Made by a program: the position numbers and the translations under genes
Notes under the pieces: generated by a model
What the model saw: only the letters and a program-made list of their open reading frames with translations
What the model was told of the DNA's origin: nothing
Database searches by the model: none
Shown here: positions 13,301 to 26,200 of the stretch, piece by piece
How positions within the stretch are numbered: the first letter of the stretch is position 1
How the letters are laid out: every line of letters starts with the position of its first letter
DNA from: Apis mellifera
Taxonomy: Eukaryota > Arthropoda > Insecta > Hymenoptera > Apidae
DNA length: 64,000 bases
Direction: 5' to 3'
Assembly (NCBI RefSeq): GCF_003254395.2
Contig: NC_037644.1
Location: forward strand, 7,780,086 to 7,844,085

Positions 13301-16300
13301 CCTTTCGTCGTAATGAACACGATAATATCCTTAGTAGAGGAATGATAAATAGATTCTTCCATAATTATCGTATTAAGGAAAATTTAATTTAAAACGAATA
13401 TTGACGAAAATGATTAAATTGTCACGTACCAGTCTTATTTACGTTGAAAAGAATCCAAGACTCGTTCGAGCCAATATCGTGCAAATCGATTTTAGGCTCA
13501 GATGGAAAACATATTTTTATTGGATTCGACCAATCGCCGTCTTCATTAACATAATTCAACGGAATATTCCAGAATTTGGAAACACTTTCTGACGGTCGAT
13601 CGATTGCGAATTGTTCCTGAAACAATTATTCGATTACCATTTTTCTTACTTTAAATTAATTATTTAAAAACTCTAATTTTAATTATATTGGGTTGGCAAG
13701 TAAGTAATTGCGGATTTTTTTTAGAAAATCAAAGACAATTTTTTCATGGAACTAAATAACTTTATTCTGTAATGTGTTGCCCATTTTGATCAATGACCTT
13801 TTGCCATCTTTCAGACAGCATCATAATCCCACGTTCATAAAACTTCTTTAGGTTTTTATTAGCAAAAAACTGAATCAGGTACAATTTGATATCATCATTA
13901 TTGAAATTTTTACCATTCAAGGAGTTTTGTAAAGATAACAAAAAGTAATCAGATGGTGTAAGGTCAGGACTATATGGTGGATGTGGCAAAACATCCCAAC
14001 CAAGCTCCAATAATTTTTGCCGAGTGACCAAAGATGTGTGTGGCCTTGCATTGTCATGATGGAATACAACACCTTTTCGATTTGTCAATTCGGGCCGCTT
14101 TTCTTCAACTGCATTGTTTAATTTCGTTAGTTGTTCAATGTAGACAACAGAATTGATCGTTCGGTTGGGTGGTAAGAGTTCAAAATAGACAATTCCTTTA
14201 TAATCCCATCAAACTGATAACCTTCTTTTAATGAATACCAGCTTTTGATGTTGTTCGAGCTGCTTCACGTGGCCTGCTCCACCATCTTTTCCGCTTGATA
14301 TTGTTGTAAACAATCCATTTTTCATCGCCAGTTATCAGTCGTTTTAAAAATGAATCATTTTCATTACGTTTCTTTAGCAAATCGTAGCTGTTAATGCGTT
14401 GCGTTAAATGCTTTTCTTTCAGTTCGTGAGGAACCCATGTATCGAGTTTTTGAACATAGCCAAGTTGTTTTAAGTGGTTTTCAATGCATGTATGTGATAC
14501 ATGAAGCTTCTCTGCAATCTCACGAGTTGTACTGTGACGATCCGAATCGATTATTGCTTTGATTAGGTCGTCATCAACTTCAACTGAAATTCGCAATTAC
14601 TTAGTTGCCAACCCAATAATTAGATTACTAGCAATAGCTAAAATTTAAATATTCGATACAGATAGAAAATATAAGTTTTTCGTTTCGTCTCGATATTTCA
14701 ATTAAATATTGAAATATGAGGATTTAAACTATTCATAACACTTGCTTCGAATAATGCAAATTATGAATGAGACGTAATAATTTACTTTTTTCTCCTGGAA
14801 ATGAGTACTATGTCATTCTAAGAATTACGCGTGTCACTTGTCTGAGCTTTGAGAATAGTCGGAATTAGACGAAGAAAGGAATCGAATGAGCAACGAGGAT
14901 GAAGATAGGAAACGATCGAAAATTACATTTTTCTTTACGCGATGATATCTCGGGAACGGGAAGTGGTATTAAAATAAATGAAAAAGCATTTTAAAGGGCA
15001 AGGTTCCGCGCTTCCAATGATCTTTGATCCATCGATCGAAAATCATTATCTTCGAAGTTACAGCGATTTGAATTTTTTGTAATTTTAATAGGACTTAATA
15101 GAGGTTTTAAGATAAATTACATAAGAGATCCAAGTGCCTGACAAGGATAGAGATAGAAAAATTATTATTTTCTTTACGCGATGATATCTCGGAAACCGGA
15201 AGTCGCATTAAAATAAATGAAAAAGCATTTTAAAAGGCAAGAATTCGCACTTTTAATAGCCTTTTATCAGTTGATTAGAAATTATTATTTATTAGATTTG
15301 AAATAAATGATTAAAATAATATTTGGAATCTTAATTTTCAATTCAAAATTGTTCTAATTTCGAAATTATTAATTTTAAATCAAATTTATGATTAAATATG
15401 ATTGTTTAATGTTCAGGAATATTTAAATTCATTTTTAATAATCAATAACAATGTTAAAAATTTTGAAAAATCAGATAATCTGAATAATCTTTATAAAATA
15501 TGCAAAATATTTGTAATATATGGAATATATATTTACTTAAAAATTTTTTTGCAATGTAATGTTAATATATAATATAAATATAATGTATGAAATATAAGAA
15601 AGATGTATAAAATAAATAATATAATATTGTTATGGGTTATTTATTAAAATTACCTGATAAATGATGGCGGATGCTTCTTCGTAATTTCTTATAACAGTTA
15701 CGAGTGGATATCCACCTTGAAAGATCCAAGAATTTATTGTTTCTTCCAACGAGACTTCAAATGGAAATTTAATTGCATCTTCCGCTAGAATATTCACGAA
15801 ATCGGCTACATCCGTGCTGTTATATTTCCTGATCAAATAATGAAGTAATTTTTAATACAATGAAACTCATTCTAATTAACTTATATAAATAAGAAAGAAT
15901 TAATTTTGTCCTACTTATCACTGATATTTTGTACTGATATTTTTAATTTATCGTTTCAAATATCTTTTGAAATTTATTATTATTCTTTTGAATTAGAGAT
16001 ACGTAATATTTCATTTCAAATTTAATTAAATTATTACAATTAATTCACTTTTTTTTAATTTTTAATTCTACTGTTTAAAAATCATTTTCACCAAACGTCA
16101 AATTACAAAATGGAAAAATGTTGCATTATTGTAATAAATTAATATAAAATAATCTTTACAAATTAAGGAAAAAATACTGCAGAAGGATAAAATTCTTCTA
16201 ATGACAAATTCACTTTCTATAATATAAAGTTGCAAAAATATAAATTTGATCAATAAATTTTTTAACTTTTAATGTTAAAACAATAAACAACTTAAGGATG

Positions 16301-19300
16301 ATTATTATTTTCGTTGATTTTATAGATTCTTGTTCACTAATTTACAATAATTTAATTTCTATATTCAATAAATAATATTTCTTGCTAAAATAAAAGTAAA
16401 AATAACTTTTGATAATAAAGAAATTTGAAATAAACTTATATATAAAAGAAAATTATCTTTTATAAGTTTATAATAGACAACAACTAAGAAAAAAAACATT
16501 ATAATTAATAACAAAAATCAAAATTTGAATCAAGAAATTAAAATTTCAAACCTCTTATAACATTTCACAGAAACTAGCTTTTATAATTTACAATAATTTA
16601 ATTTCTACATTCAACAAATAATATTTCTTGCTAAAATAAAAATAATTTTTGATGATAAAGAAATTTGAAATAAACTTATATATAAAAGAAAATTATCTTT
16701 TATAAATTTATAATACAACAACTAAGAAAAAAACATTATAATTAATAATAAAAATCAAAATTTTAAACCTCCTATGACATTTCACAGAAACTAGCTTTTA
16801 CCAACTATCTTTATCATTATCACAAAATTTAAGAGATAAAAATTTATTTCACTTATTGAAAGATTACAATCCTAATTACTCTCATTTCCTCCAATCGTAT
16901 TCACTTAATATCCAGAATAATAAAATAATACATCACTTTGATAGAATATTAGAAAAAAGTATACATATATATATAAATGCAAAAGAGAATGGAGAAAAAC
17001 GGCATAAATAAGAAACTTGATAATCCCGAGGCAGGCGATTAATCACAATTAGCTTGGAGGCGATTTGATTATCGATTTAACTTGTTTTCCATCATCCTAT
17101 TTAACCGTCAATTCCCATCAAATCTCCAACTAATTAAAACCCATGCCCGTTCAAGCGATATCTAATCATCAATATCGAGAACGTAAAACGCGAATAATAT
17201 ATATACCCACCACCTGTTTATCAGTTTCTTGTAGTTGTTCCTAAAGTCGGTATCGTTTATCGCGCCATGCAACATGCGTATCAGGCATGCACCTACAAGA
17301 AGGAATTGAAAATGCAGAAACAATTCTCTTCGGCTATCTGCGAGTATTTTAACGCGTGGAGGGAATGCGACATATTTGGAATATTATTGATGATTAATTT
17401 TGAAATCTAAGAAAAGAAATCGTTATTCAATTCGTAACAAATTTGTTTAAAAAAAAAACAATTGTAATCTCGATGCTTCCTTTTTTGATTTGCAGAAGAA
17501 AATAAATCGATTTTAAAAAATTTTTTCCAGCTGGTAATTTGCTGAAATTTCGTAGTTAACGTATGATTAACGTTTAAAGTAAGGTTTCGTGTTGTTAATT
17601 TTACGAATATAAAACACAAGAATTCAGATTTCAATGCCAAAGTTATTAATATTGAAGGTGAAAGTAATTTGGAATATTCCAAGGGTTACATCACACAGAT
17701 TAATAAATGATGAGAAGAATATCGATTAACCAACTTATACAACTTATATTACAAAGTGATTAATCATAAATCTGTATTTGAGAAACAACTTAATTGCACT
17801 GTAATAATGGAGAATAAATTGTATGAAAATAAAAACTAGAAATCAATATTTATCTAATATTATTTTTTTTTGTTTGTTTTAATTTTATAAAATAAAGATA
17901 CGAAATCCTTACTTTGCATTATTTTTTTAATTAAACCAAAATTTCAGACACTTTACAATATCGTTCAAACTTTGAAATATATTAATATAATTTCTTTTTT
18001 TTTATCAAACAGATTGGCATTCCAAATATGTCGCATTTCGTCTACGATTGAATCGAGTGAATTTACCTTTCGCGTGCTCGTCGTTAAAATTCTGCAACAG
18101 ATGATAATTGATGTTCTCGTGGAGGGGCCTCGAGATGCTGTACCCGTCGGTGTCCATCACTTGAAACTCGACATCCACGATGAAAGAGTTGCTCAAGCCC
18201 AATGACGAATCTATCTGAAAATGGAATTTTATTACAACGGTTTACGGCACCAACCATTTTTCCTTTTCATTCGTGTATCAATTTAATTGCTTGCCTTTGG
18301 AACGAGCTCGTGCTGGATGTATATGAGGAAACTTTCGAAGATCCAAGCATCCGTCCGATTCGCATTCATAAATTCGTCGAGCCATTGCTGCCCCATTAAG
18401 GTGACTAGAATCTTCAGAGCGTTGTTCTTCGTGACTAGTGGCGATTCATCGGTCGTATAGAATATCGACTGCCTTGGAAATTTAATAATAACAGTCTTAG
18501 ATTAGATTCCTTGATAGATAATGAGAGATGAAAATAAGATTTGCATAAAAATGTTCAATTCATTGTTTCTATTGTTAAGTTAAATGATATTCGAATCAAA
18601 TATTTTAAATTTTTTAATATGGATTTGATATAATAAATTTCTTTATTAATGAATTATCTCTGTTATATAAAAATAAAGCAATTGAAATTATATCTAGAAA
18701 TTTTTATTTATAGTACATTAATTATATTTAATAATCAATACATGTTAATTATATAAATAAAATGAAACATCTTTGAAAAATTGATATCTGAAATTCACTC
18801 TTTAATTTTAAATTGTTTGCAATTTGATAAATAAAATTCAATTTGTATTTAATCTAGCATTTGTACTTTTATGTTTGTTTTGATTTTTTGAAATTAATTC
18901 TGAAAAACTACCTCAATAATATATTAACACTAATAACATCAATTCATACATTGATCAAAAAATATAATTCTTCAAATTAATATATTTCTGTTTGTCTCTT
19001 CTTTGTTAAATAATTGTCACAAGAAATGATAATTGAAATAATTACACAAAATATTATTTCAAATATAATTATTTATATCTTTTAAAAAATTACTATTAAT
19101 AAAAGATTCTGTAAAAATATTCCAGACATATTGTGAAATAATTGCAATAAATTAAAGATGATAAATATGTTATAAAATATAAAAATTGGAAATTGTTTTT
19201 TATCTTAAAACTAAACACAAAGCAAATAAAGCACAAATCTCTTACTTCAGTGCAATTAATCCCAAACTTCCGATATTCTCGTCAATCCCTGGAGGAAGGC

Positions 19301-20148
19301 TTACTATATCTATCTTAGGCAAGGGATAAGACGTCGAAAATACGTCGATTAGGTTAACGACAACTGTGTTCAGTTTGTCGATTAAGTAAGTCTCTTGTGA
19401 GCTTCTGTTCGAATCACACCAGAACGTTGCCAAGACTTCAGTGTCTCCCACAAATGTCGCGTTTATAACCTCGATATGACCCATTGTAAAGGCCAAATTA
19501 TGCGGAGACATAGGCGGAGAATCGTCGAAAATATTAACTGCCATTAAAGTATTTGTCCTTAAAAAAAAGAAAAGATAAAATTATGGAAATAAAACAAAAT
19601 CGATTATTTCTATGAAGAATATCTTAATTTTTAACAAATATATTTATTTAGATACGATTAATTTTGAAATAATAAATTTATTTCTATATTAAATAAAATC
19701 CTATTTCAAATATTTAATTCAATTATTTTTTAATTAAAAAAGAAAAGATAAAATTATGGAAATAAATTTTGAAACAAAATCGATTATTTCTATAAAGAAT
19801 ATCTTGCCTACTCAATTTCTAACAAATATGTTTATTTAGATACGATTAATTTTGAAATAATAAATTTATTTCTATATTAAATAAAATCCTATTTCAAATA
19901 TTTAATTCAATTACGTGTTTTTTAATACAGACTTAAGTAAAATTTCTTATAAATTTATAAATAAAATTAAAATTAAGAAAATGTTTTTATTTATTTTATT
20001 TTGCCCATATATCTTTGTAATAAAATTATTTATAAAAAAAAGAATAATGAATAATAATTAAATCGAATTAAAACCGAATTAAATTATTTCTTTCTTTATT
20101 TATATGATTTCAATGCAAAAACACAAAACAAGTATAATAAAATTCAAA

Positions 20149-20225
<77 letters not shown>

Positions 20226-23200
20226 ATATATGTCTCTATCTTCTAGAGACATTGAGACATAAAGAGAATAAGGAATAGAAATGTGAAAGGAACGCATGAA
20301 AATTTCGTTTCAAATTCATTATTTAAAATTCAATTTATAGAGACAGAAACGTGAAACTTTGTACAATATATGTACAATTCGAAGAAATAAATATTGGCAA
20401 ATCTTTTCCATGAAATAAAAAAAAATACAAACAAATTTTCATAATCTTACAGAGAGATTCAATTTAAACGTATCTTCAGGGCAGATCATTTAAAAGTATA
20501 TCCTGCGAGAAGCATAGCATGAATTACTTACGCATCCCTTAAAGTCCTGAGGGGCATATTTGAGAGGACTATCATTTCTTTGGAACGTGTTATGGATACC
20601 GAGAAAACTGACTTGTGCACGGTATCGTCGAAAACTGGGAAGAGACATCGAGCACCGGAGTGTTTCAATCTCGTCCCCATTAACCATCTGCTGTGAAAAC
20701 GTGGACTGTTAATAAAAATTTCCGTGACATGAATTTTTTTCTTGCAAATCTGAACAATAATGCAATTTTAAATGTATCGAATTTAATTAAACAAGAATTT
20801 ATTTATATATGCATATGTATATTTATAATGTAATTGATCACCGAAATGTTTTTCGATTTTTGAGTTATTCTATTATTTTATTTCACAATTATTTTCAAAT
20901 AATTTATCAAATGCAGCGTGTTTTAACTCGCTAAGTAGTGTCTTGTGTTAAAAGCTCAATCGAAATTGCAAAGAATCATTTATTTATCAAGCTTTTAAAA
21001 CAAAATTAAATCATGATGATCGAAAGTAATTGAAAGTAAAAAATTAAATAGATTTATGCAGCTTTGAAAACAAATATATTATATTAATTCTTATTCATTC
21101 CAATCTTTAACTTTGAGAATATAAATTAGAAAAGAATTAAGCCAAAATTTTTAATTGAAAGAGATGAAAATTTTTCTTGATCATGAAAAAAAAATGATCC
21201 TTGCAAATTTATATTAAAAATATTTACAAGTAAATATTATTTTTATGTTAGATAAAATTACGTTCATCAAAATGAATAATTATAAGATGATCTTAATACT
21301 TAAATCTATATCCAAGAAAGAAAGAAATCTTTATATTTTCATCAATCAATCAATAAATCGTACAAATTTTATCAACTATTATAATAACAATTTACACATT
21401 CTACTGTTTTCACACTTTTGCTCCAGAGACGTTGAATTTTGTTCGAATGCAGCCCATCATTAGCATAACGCCATTTGGTGGATACCAAGCTTTAGACCAA
21501 TCTCGACTGTTTATTATTATTATATAAAAACCGAGATATCCATTAAACATTTGTATTTCTGTATCCAAACATTTGCAGAAAATGGTCATAATGGTTACAG
21601 AATATTGCCAAATGCAAATAAAATCATATTTCGCGAATATTCGTGTCGATCCATAGCATTGTTATTTCATACCTACCTATTTGTCCCTCTATTGAATATA
21701 AAGGAATTTTCTTTGATGATCGATACAGGACCTGGAGACACGCAAATTGTTTGTAATCATTCGCGATTGTTCGTTGCATCCATGAGCGCTTTGCACCCCC
21801 ACACAGGCAAATTATACACACAAATATATATATATATATATTCGTTCTCTTTGGAAAAAGATTCCTTTTCAAACATTGCAGCAGACGAGATAAAACGAGC
21901 CATTGGACGATAATTAATTTTTTCTTCTTCTTTTCTTTTTTTTTTTAAATTAAGAAAATTAAGAAAAGAAGTGATTAAATCATTATTTGCGTAGAAAATC
22001 ACTGAAAATATTATTCTACTGGAATTGATTTATTTAAGAGTTTTCACGATATGGAAAGTGTTAATTATGATGCAAAGAATCGTTGAAAAAGAAGTAATTA
22101 AATTTCTATATTATAAAAAATTAATTTATTATTAATATATTTTGTTTTACGTTTTGATTAATACTGCGAAAAAAATAATCAAAACAATTTACAAATTCGA
22201 AAACAAAATATCTTCAAATTATTTAAAAAGTTTCTATTTTTATTAATTTTATTAATTTTAATTCAATTTCAATTCTTTTTTTTATTACATCGTATTTGTA
22301 ACATTAAGACAAAATTATAAAGAAATATGGATTGAGATTTATTTATTAAATTATAAGCGATCAAAAATATTGATTTATTGTATCTCTGATTGTTTACGAA
22401 TAATAAATTAATGAAATAATAAATTTTACAATATTTACTTCGGTCGATCATCAAAGATATACGACTATATTACCTTGTACACAAGTTTCATAGCAGTAAA
22501 CACGATGCATTGACAACCTATTGTAAACCTTATTCCCTTTAGAGTCTGACTTCCCCATTGATGAACTCCCAACCCTTTGATGAACTAAGTAATCACCGAA
22601 CCAGGAAGGGGGAGGGGAGTTATTGATTAATTGATCCATTCTTCGATCATTTTTAAACGAACGTTTCAAAATTGAAAAGAATTTTAAAAGATTGCAATAT
22701 TCGATTTTAAAAAATAAATTAATTTACAATTAATAAAAATGTTTAAGAATAGCAACAAAAAAAGTGATAAATATATAGAAAATAATAAAAAAAAAGAATA
22801 CTCACCTCTCCTCGCCAGACGTACTATAATTTCCGATGAAGAACACATTCTCGTCGATTAACGCCTCGTATTCGATCTCAAACGAATAAATTCCTTGATA
22901 TATCCGAGTTTTCAATTGAATTACGTGAACTTCTTTATCCTCGTCTATATTGTATTCCGTAATCTGTATTTCATTCGATGAAACGCTTTCGAAAGTGTCA
23001 TCACGCGTCGTCACGGTTTCGTACTCTTTGTCATCCACGTTCGAATTTTTAATTTTATCGATATTGGCGTAATTTATCGAGGAAAGCTTGGATTTTTCAA
23101 TGGAGGACACGTTTCTCGATAGATGCTCGATATTTTTCTCGTACAGAATCGTTTCGTTTTCCGTCAAGCTTACCAAAACATCATTTTCTATGGAATATGC

Positions 23201-26200
23201 GCTATCTGGAAATAAATTGAACGTTGCACACAGAGCGATGATACAAATCACTTGTAATTAATTGAGGAAAGATATATTTAGTGGAAAATTTGTAGAAGGA
23301 GATACAATTGTTAATCTTTTTGCAAATGAAGTGCAAAATTTCTCTTTTAAATGGAATCATGTAATTGAGAAGAAGAATGCAAGACAAGTGTATGTCAATT
23401 TCTTTTTATTATTTTTTATTATTTCAATTTTTCAATCATTCCACTTATAGCTTTTTGTAATATAATAACAGAAATATTTTGTTATAATAGAAAACAAAAA
23501 TATGATTTTTGTGAGTATAAAATATTTTTTTAAAGTTATGAAAATATGATATGTATCTCCATTAATAATATATTTTCCATCAAGAATTGCAGATTGTTGC
23601 TTATAAGAAGATTATTAAATCATTTGTAATTATCTCATAGTGAAAAATTATCAGATAGGAAATATTTTAATTTAAATTTTGTGAAAACTAATCATATGAA
23701 CTCTTTTATTTATCTATGCTTTCCTTGCACCTGTACAATAAATTTTATAATACAAAATTTGGATTAAAAACTTAATTAATATTTTCATTATAAGTGACTT
23801 AATAAATTTTAAAAAAAAAATACATGATTCTATTTAAATTATCTTTAATTTTCCATTTCATTTTCCAGTATAAAAGATTCTTTTAAAAAATGCAATTCAG
23901 GCATGCAAAATAAGAGATTTTATTCTTTCTAAAACGAGCATAAATTAACTATTATACAATATATATATATCCTACCAAAGTTATAATTAAAACAAAATTG
24001 AACTTCACACACCATGTTCACTTTCAAAAAAATTAATAATACTGAATTACACTGCATTTTTTCATATATCAACAAATAATTTACAATTCATTTGAAGCAA
24101 TCGTTGTTAAATGCACTTTGTATTGTAAAAAATTGTAAAAAGAAGATTGCAAATGTATCGTGCAATTATAACGAATAAAATTAATTACCAGGCATCGCGT
24201 TGTCATTAACAACATCATCGTCTCTTCTTCTTCGTCTTTTTCTCGCCGTCTTTTTCCCTAAATCCAGCGATGATAATTTATATCTTGTCACCGTAATGTT
24301 CTTCGCATTTAGAGAGAATTTATTTAAACCCGCTGTATCGTTTACGAGAAAATCGATAACCATCCGGCCCATTACCCTTGATGGACCGTTAATATCGATA
24401 ATCGGTGTTAATTCGAGACGATATTTCAAGGGATGAATGAAAGGTGAAACCGCATTTTCACCGACGATCTCGATATCCTCGATTTCATCGTTGAGCAAAT
24501 CTAGAGTTGTGAAAGGCTGACAAATACAGATTTTGTTATATTTAACTTAGGAGTTGAAATTTCTTCTACGCAATCGTTCAGATAATTATTCGTTTAAATA
24601 CTGTGCTGCATAGGCGTAGCCTAGAAATGGAGCAAATGGACTTCAATCAAAATGTCTTCCCTCGTCGTATTTTTCAAAATTTCGTGATTAAAATATTATA
24701 ATATTTTTCGATCGTATTCAATATTCGATAAAAAATTTTGATTTTGTTTAAATGTTAATAATGTCTGTAATAAAAAGGAATAAAAAAAAATTAAAATTTG
24801 CTCCATTTTTATTTTTTCTCGTGAAATATTGGCTACGCCTTTGCCGAGACAGAGCACAAAAAAGTATTACTTTGTATTTTGAAGAGTGCATTTTATTGTT
24901 TGTATATCATGTTTTCTCTTATTTATCGATATCAATAAAACGTATTTGATGAAAAATAAAATATAGAGATATTCTGTACGTGAAATGCGATTCGTTAATC
25001 GCATTTAGTTAATCAATATTCAACGATACGAATAGCATATAATTATCGAGAAACTATAATTAAATAAGTAAGCTTTGATTATTGAATTATTCACATGAAT
25101 TATAAAATTAATAACTAATTCGTATTAATCACAAATCAAAGGAGCTAATATTATCTTTATACTCATTAAGTTATACTGTGGATTTTTATGCAGCTGAAAT
25201 ATATTCAAATATGCAATTAATGTAACATATTATTTAAATTACACGAATATATGAAATATTTTCATAGTTTTTTAGCATCTGATTTGATCTTTGTCTGAAG
25301 AAATTAAGTTAAACATTTGTTTGTCATAAAATATAATAGAATATTATATTCATACGTATTCTTCTATATATTCACAATTTTGCAATTTTCAATATTATAT
25401 CGAGTTCACTTTGCTTATAGAAATGCAAAATGTTTTGTAGAAATGATAGACAGTGCAGAAATAATTCTAAAAATAGTGAAAAAATAAGTTTCTTTTTTCA
25501 ACGAATCAAATAATATTTAAATATAAATGAAGATTTGATCAGAAGAAGATTACTCCATACTTTTAATTTTCGAAAAAATCAAATTTGAAAATTTATCGAT
25601 TACTCTTTCAATTTCAATTTTTTCAAAAAAATTTAAATGATAAAATTTGTTTTATATAGAATAAAAATGATTATAATCGCAATAATTAATTCGATTATCT
25701 AATCAAGAAATGATCAATTTTAATTACTTAAGAATTTATTATTATTATTTACTTGAAAATAAAGAAATTTCATTCCACATTTTCGACTTTTTTTTTTTTT
25801 TTACGTATAATTACCATATCACCAGTTACAGGACACCTTATAAAATATGCAAATTATATGTAATATGCAAGATATGCCTCTGCATAAAAATCCGTAATTT
25901 ATATGCTTATGTTTAAACAAACAGACTGTCACTAATGTGCTCGCAACGTATAAGAAAAAAATAGTATACAGAAGATCAAAGTATTAAATATATGAATATG
26001 TGTATATTATTAAACATTTCCAAAAGTAGCTGCAATAAATCATTGAATCATTTTCAATTTATTTTCCAATCGAAGATGAATCAATGGACTGATATTACGA
26101 TTTCTTTTTTTCACCATGTTACTCACCTTTTTCTTGGGCAACGAATTGATGTACCATCCAAGAAATCCTGCGGCAACGACACCGATAATAAAAACTACGA

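Noticed and set aside
18202..18399. Plus-strand open frames opposite exons 6 and 7 of the minus-strand gene
   Set aside because: They are shadows: the minus-strand reading gives phased exons with clear M1 family similarity, the plus-strand readings give nothing recognisable.
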